Shown in pieces: positions 58,342-64,000 of a DNA stretch of 64,000 nucleotides (positions are counted from its first letter, which is position 1; every line of letters begins with the position of its first letter). The translations under genes and the position numbers were made by a program. Origin of the DNA: Mesaphorura yosii (taxonomy: Eukaryota; Arthropoda; Collembola; Poduromorpha; Tullbergiidae). The stretch covers positions 1 through 64,000 of the forward strand of contig WIXG01000048.1 in assembly GCA_009869945.1 (NCBI GenBank). Direction: 5' to 3'. The notes below the pieces were generated by a model, which saw only the letters and a list, made by a program, of their open reading frames with translations, did no database searches and was not told the origin of the DNA.

Positions 58342-60874
58342 ATGAAGCTGATGGATGCAAGGAAGGTGGGAACTACTGACTTTCCAGTTCTGGTTAGTTG
58401 GTCACCGAAGTCAGACGTTTTTGCAATTGTCTATCAAAATGGTAAGTATTCATCAGTACATCTTAACATTAACGTCCACTGAATGTGTGCGATAGAGAAT
58501 GAAAATTTGATTTTCAGCTCACGTTTCTCTCCATCGCATAAATTGGCAAAAGGTTTTCGACTGCGGCTGCCTGAAGGAGGGAGTGCCTGACCATATTACT
58601 TGGCATCCAGAGGGACGGTACATTTGCCTAGTGATCAGTAAGCAATCAGTACCCAATATACTCTTCTCAACGAATTCTTTTCACTTCATTTCGTCCCATT
58701 TCTTGCAGGAAGGGTGGTGTACATTTTGGAAGTGGATCGTGGTCGTTTGATGTCAAAATACAATATACCTGATGAGGTGTCTTGGTTGAAATGGCGTCCG
58801 ACCAGTTACGAAACGGTCAATACCGATAAGGTAAGCAGCCTAGTATTTTTTCTATCGTTCTTGCTTTTGGGACCAAACATGATCCAGGCTTGTCTAACAG
58901 AAAACTGAAGCGGATTGCAAACCGAGGACTAGTAAACAACAAATTGAGCAGAAATTGTCGTTGCTGATATTTGGCTGTAAAAATGGGAGCATTCACGTAT
59001 ACGCTGGAGGCCATGTTTTGTTATATCAGATTAAAGCTCCGTCGTCAATTCCTCGGCCTAGAATCTTAGCTGCAGATTTAAGCGATGACTTGCAGTGCCT
59101 TGAAACAATAGGGTACAGAGTTAAAAAGTCGGAAGATTCAGAAGGCACTGATTTCATATTCAAGCACTACAGAAATTTCATCACACCAGCCTTAACCGAC
59201 ACCATCGGGAATTTGATCTTCCGATTCAGTTCATTAAGAAGTACATGGAAACAAACTATAGGGCAATTAAATGCCTTGTCTGACTCTTGGGCTAAAATAT
59301 ATGATGTCTACAACTTCTACATCAGTCACGGACGGGATAAGCCACTTGAAGATGCACTTGCACAGTATTATGAACTCGCTTTAAACCGCGTGGATTCAGC
59401 CGAAATTAACATGTTTCTATCCGCTGGTGGTAGAGACAAAGAAGTGAAGAAGAAACTGCCAACTATCACAGCCAATTCAAAGAGTCTGGCTGAATCAATT
59501 CCATCCATCAAAATTAACATTACACGGTGTGCCTACGATATTCAGGCAATCTGTAATTTCATACGACGGTACTCGCCCGTAAGTACAGATAAAGTCAAGA
59601 TCAGACTCCTGAAAAAGGCAGAACTTGCGTTTCAGGAACTCACTACCTTCATCCACCACTTTCACTGTCTGTCGCAAACATTTGCGGATGATTTGATCCA
59701 GTTCATGTTGCTGATAACCTACACGATTCACACGTTCAATTCTACTGATTACATCACCGAGATGTTCGATATACGAAAAGTGTTGCGATTATTGGACTCA
59801 AAAGTTTCTAAAAATGTGTTTGAATATTATCTCCTGAACCACAGTTTCGCGACACAACATCCCGACGAAAAAGAGGAAAATAAGAAATCGCCCAGTGCTC
59901 AGATGCAAAATATGCTTGCGTCATTGAGTAGAGAGAAGTTAACACCAGAACAGTCAAGCGAGCCGGAAGAGGCATCCAAGTTGGAGACACCGCCTGCGAG
60001 GTCACCACCGAAGAAGAGAAGAAGCCCTCGAGTGTCCTCCGGCTCAGAATCCAGCCCCAATTCCAGTGATTCCAGTCCCAGCTCCAGCCCAAGAAAGAGC
60101 GGCTCACCGGAAAAGAGCGGCCATTCAAAAGCAGATTGTGATTTCTTGAGAAACGTGTTTCGGAGTTTGGGTGGTCCTAACCAGAGCATTTTCATTGACA
60201 AATTATTGGATGGCGTATTTAAAATCCCGCTAGTGGACCCAGACTTCGTATACGCCCCTTACGTCCTGTTCGACGTGGAAGACATAGCAGTCAAAGTGGT
60301 TGCCAGCGATATCTGGATGGACCCGGAAACACTGAAAACCCGAATTTTCGTACAACTTGACAGTCGACAAATGTACTTGTTTGAGGTTGATTGCAATCAG
60401 AATTCACCGACATTTAAGTCAGCGTGTTTAACGTTCTCGCGAGAACTCACAACGACCGTCTTCTTTTCTACCGATTATTTGACGACGGTGAGCTACGATC
60501 CTAAAGACAAGAAAGAGCAGCACGTGCATGGGCGCTCAATCGTGTGCCAGCTCTACATCTCTGAGGCCCTGGCAAACTGTGTCAAGAAAGAACTGGGACA
60601 CATGGTCATCGAGGACGGCGATCTTTGCTACACCTTACCAGCGCCCAGCCCTGTGGAGGTGCACGTGCCAGTTGCAGTTGAGAAAGCAGGCCCGTCGCTG
60701 TCTCCCATCTTGAGTCATGTGCTGCCAATGGAAAATATATGCCCTAAACAAATTGCGGTCAGCGGTGCTAGAAAAGTGGGTATTCTACTGAATAAAGATA
60801 AAAATCGAATATTGTTACTCGATTTGGATCTTGCTACTGCTTGCGATGAGGAGGACACAGAAATATTTTATTGA
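58342..60874 (+). CDS. ANAPC4: anaphase-promoting complex subunit 4 (4 coding exons)
   Basis: Scaffold subunit of the APC/C ubiquitin ligase, which links the platform to the TPR lobe and helps drive cell-cycle exit. Exons: 58342-58441, 58518-58637, 58709-58830 and 58901-60874; phases agree, giving 771 residues (human 808). N-terminal WD40 repeats: VLVSWSPKSDVFAIVYQN, HVSLHRINWQKVFDC, ITWHPEGRYICLV, VSWLKWRP, IFGCKNGSIHVYAGG. A central APC4 helical domain follows (for example QAICNFIRRYSPVS and a block around IQFMLLITYTIHTFN). A Ser/Pro/Lys-rich linker (about residues 440-500: PPKKRRSPRVSSGSES...) is unusual, probably disordered and phosphorylatable, and precedes a C-terminal beta-propeller part. 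The first three exons are small and the fourth is 1974 bases without interruption. The 3' end converges on NUP98. Confidence 0.88.
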
Positions 60875-60965
60875 TCATCTTGCACTTTAAAAATCGTACA
60901 CATTGGCAACAGAAGCAAACAGAAAGAGACAGAGGCAAAATGTGTGAGGAAAAGTAGTAGTAGAG

Positions 60966-60971
60966 AATAAA
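60966..60971 (+). terminator. polyadenylation signal of ANAPC4
   Basis: AATAAA about 90 bases after the ANAPC4 stop. The opposing NUP98 signal lies only 40 bases further on. Confidence 0.5.
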
Positions 60972-61010
60972 ATTGATACATGTCACAGAAATTCAAGTGC
61001 ATTCATTCAA

Positions 61011-61016
61011 TTTATT
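61011..61016 (-). terminator. polyadenylation signal of NUP98-NUP96
   Basis: Minus-strand AATAAA about 50 bases after the NUP98 stop codon; the transcript end should fall within the ANAPC4 3' end region. Confidence 0.5.
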
Positions 61017-61067
61017 TCAATTAGCAAAATTAAGATTTTATGAAATTTTCACATATTATCATGAAGT

Positions 61068-64000
61068 TTAAAAGGGCTTATCTAGTTGGACACCAGCCTC
61101 GTTGAAGCGGAGTTGCTTGAAATATTCTTCCAAACGTCTGGGATATCGGCTCAAATCTGGAGCAGGACTTGGAAATTCTAGTGCTTTCATCTGATCAATC
61201 AAATGTAGGGTGTCAGCGGGCGGGCGGTCAACTACAACTTGCAAAAGATATTTGATTATGAAACCCATGGCAACGACGAGTTGGCTGAAAAACACAAAAA
61301 CACATGAGTTCAATTTATTTACCGTGCTTGACTTGCATAAACTGAACTAAAACTGTGATATGTATTGCTTACTAATCGATAGCATCTTGCGGGCAAATTC
61401 TTCCGAATGATGCAACGGCCTCTGGCAGGGCTGGAAAAAGACGCTCGCGAGGAAAATCAGCTTCTCCGTCAACTTCCTCCACCGCCTTCAGTAGATTGTA
61501 CAAAGCGCCTCCATATCCCTCCCAATTATGTATTTGGTGGGAAACTTTCGCCATTTCTTCTAGGAGAGTGAATATGCTGCCCATTTTTTCTAAATTCAAA
61601 GAATACATCAGTTTTTGCTCTTTATTCGTTTTCTTAGAACACGAAACATTACTTACTGGGTGATAGGAAGCTCTTTCGGGATTTAGTGACAAAGACTTGA
61701 TACGCTTCATTGTAGCGTCCGCTTTTGAGCAAATACCATACTTCTTCGTAGCAGCTGCGATAATGATTGTAGATATTAAATAGCCCTTGGTATCAATTAT
61801 ATATATATTCAACCAAGAAACCGAAGCTTACCTTTGTTTCTTAACTGCAGCTACTACCTTGGCCTCCCAGATTGCCTTTGGATTTACGCCAAATGATGCG
61901 ACAAATTTTTCCAGCTGAACATCGTCGGATTTGAACACATTTCTTTCCAGAATTCTTTTGATTAAGCACGTTGTTTCTTCGGACGGATCACAGTGTTGGA
62001 GAACAAATACAGCCCATTCAAAACAATCAAGTGCTTCCAGCTGACGGGCAAAGCTCTGGCTAACATCGTTAAACAAATCAGTCTCCACGTCAAATCCAAA
62101 TCGTATCACATTGTTCATGAGCAACCACGACACTTTGTAGTCAAGAGCATCCGGGCTGCGAATCCTCGCAGAGAGCAATTTCTTGACGGGGTATCCAGAG
62201 CAACTGTACGCCTTCAATAGGTTGACGCATAAATTAGCTGCTGTTGGTTCCTCGTGAGTCGAGGCAGGGAAGTTCAGATCGGACGTATCACAATCAGCAG
62301 GAACGATAGCCATCTTGATGAACCGATGATAAAGTTCGACGACTCGAGGAATGCTCTGGTTGATCGGAGCCAAGTACCAGATGTAGACGGCGAAGTGTTG
62401 AAGCCATTCCGTCGTGGTCATGTGGCAGAGATTAAGTCTAGCCCAAATTGGGCAGCCAGAACACACTTGATACAGTTCTTTCAGATCAGGAGACAAAAAG
62501 TCCTCAGCGTTGCAAATCTCCCACTTGAGCATCTGCACATCTGTGGTCTCTTTAGCGTCATAGCTGTTCTGTGCCATGCATAATGCCAGCGTGCAGTTGT
62601 CTTGTTCTACGGCTTCTTCGCAAGCTTTCAGTTTCTCTCCTCGACGAACAAGGGCAGTTACAGAATTGTCGGAACGCGAGTCCCTGAACACTCCAATGCC
62701 GTCGGCAACGAGCCATTGAGTAAGTGCTTGTCGTTGATAGTAGCAAAATCTTCGATCAAGTCTTCCCGTAAATTTTTTCTCAACTTGGTCCTCCGGCCAC
62801 AAAATCTTGCAAAGATTCCACATGTGCTCCTCTTCCTCCAACAGTTCGTTGTTGTTCCGTGGCCCAGTCCCACTCGCTGTTGCTGCTTTGTGTCGCAAGT
62901 CCTTCAATGCTTCTGCATGTGATGCAACGTTGCCGAAAGGACATGGTGCAAATTTGCCTTCGTGAAGCAACTCAGAACTTTGCCGCTGTAATTCTAGTTG
63001 TCGTTTTAAGGCTTGAATTGTTTTGACGGCCGTTTTCTCTGTTTCCAATTTCTCGAAGTATGGCTGCAGTCGCATGACGTTTACTTGTCCAAGGTAGCCT
63101 TTGGGCCTAGTGGTTCTTACATTCCTGATTCGAAGATAGTGTCCACCGGGGCCAAATCCGACACGGCCTCCTCGGTTTGAACGGGACGGAACACAAGGTG
63201 GTTCTTCATACAATTCAGCAAACATGTCTTCTGGACGTTTGATTGCGATAAGAGGCGGCTGTCTTCTCTTTATGACTTTACGTACTTGCATGCGTGGTTT
63301 GATCATTCGACCAAATCTGTCCTCTATAATGCTATCCTCAAGTGTAAGCTGTTGGAGTAGCTGTCGCGGACGAAAGTCATTTCCTGATTTGAGTTCTGTA
63401 GAATACCCCTTCGGCTGCACAATCAAAGTACCACCAGATGTCAGCTGAATGGATGGAGTGGGCGTTTTCTGAACAAATGATGGTGTCATACTTTTCGTAG
63501 CCATGCTGAATTCTGAGTCCGTGTCAGGACTCACTCCAACATCCGCATATTTTAAGATCCTTCTCGGTGCTGGTGGAGGACTTTCCAAGAAAGAAAGTGT
63601 GGCATCAAAATCCTGCTTGACTGGTAGCGCTGACGGTCTGCCTCCCCATTTTCCGCTCTTGATACTCAAAGCGTACATGGAATCAGACTCCTTTCGGCCC
63701 CATCTTGACTCGGGCGTTCTTTTGGAAGACGCAAAACGAGGAGGTCGAGACTTCTTCGCAGGAGCGATTTCTATACAGCATATAAAGATAAATTCATTAT
63801 GCCGTGCTCTTCATATGTAGTAACATTCTAGTGAATAGAATGCGATGAAAAGACAAAGCAAAAAGCAACTGAGGTGCAAATAGTTTATTTCGCCATCGAA
63901 TTTAGAATTTTACTACTTGCGAGCTTCGCTTTACCGCATGATTCTGTGTTCTATTAAATGTAGAGTATTTAGAGCCATTTACCATCAACACTTTCATCAA
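61068..64000 (-). CDS. NUP98: NUP98-NUP96 nuclear pore precursor, Nup96 half (partial, continues beyond the window)
   Basis: Nup96 is a scaffold nucleoporin of the Y (Nup107-160) complex, made by self-cleavage of a NUP98-NUP96 precursor. Exons seen: 64000-63983 (partial), 63770-61832, 61754-61657, 61589-61373 and 61284-61068; phases agree throughout. Matches to the Nup96 alpha-solenoid domain include YQRQALTQWL, LALCMAQNS, CPIWARLNLC, HFAVYIWYLAP, DALDYKVSWLLMNN, FEWAVFVLQHCDPSEE and KAIWEAKVVAAV. The N-terminal part of the large exon (about the first 250 residues) is the less conserved linker, rich in basic residues. The GLFG/FG repeats, the Gle2-binding site and the HFS autoproteolysis site of Nup98 are not in the window and must lie to the right. 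A stop codon of the minus strand ends the protein with DKPF. Confidence 0.9.

Overview
The window is nuclear DNA of an animal, most likely an arthropod. Genes are split by many short GT-AG introns and are read from both strands with no operons. They are recognisable metazoan families, and one encodes a precursor that resembles the arthropod parathyroid-hormone-like (iPTH) neuropeptides. The species cannot be fixed from sequence alone; short introns and compact genes beside long AT-rich spacers would suit a springtail or crustacean.

Layout, left to right: (1) choline/ethanolamine kinase, minus strand, 984-4614, with a retroposon flanked by 13-bp target duplications in one intron. (2) The membrane-tethered transcription factor MYRF, minus strand, complete in 20 coding exons from 7382 to 12802. 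A second, phase-compatible first exon lies at 21017-21140, and an internally deleted pogo/Tigger-type DNA transposon (14530-15242) sits in the 8.4-kb intron between. (3) A gene-poor stretch, about 21.1-27.1 kb. (4) A Loquacious/TARBP2-type Dicer partner (minus, 27161-28481), head to head with a ropporin-like sperm-flagellum protein (plus, 29586-30400). (5) Spacer with a small Ty1/copia fossil. (6) Fatty acyl-CoA reductase (plus, 38188-40571). (7) A three-exon neuropeptide precursor (minus, 45087-46325), inside what otherwise looks like empty sequence. (8) A long spacer to about 53.9 kb. (9) A dense housekeeping block: ribosomal protein S3A/eS1 (minus), TMEM185 (plus), the anaphase-promoting complex subunit APC4 (plus), and the Nup96 half of NUP98-NUP96 (minus), which runs off the right edge.

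The genes do not form one pathway. The regulatory architecture is more informative than the gene order: MYRF has an alternative promoter, loqs and ropporin share an upstream region, and APC4 and NUP98 converge with nearly touching 3' ends. The best candidate for something new is the neuropeptide precursor. It has a signal peptide, a monobasic/dibasic-flanked 44-residue peptide and an amidation signal, and it can be seen only when its three small exons are joined.

Exon limits were derived by eye from reading frames, splice consensus and intron-phase agreement. CDS spans below run from start to stop codon and include introns.
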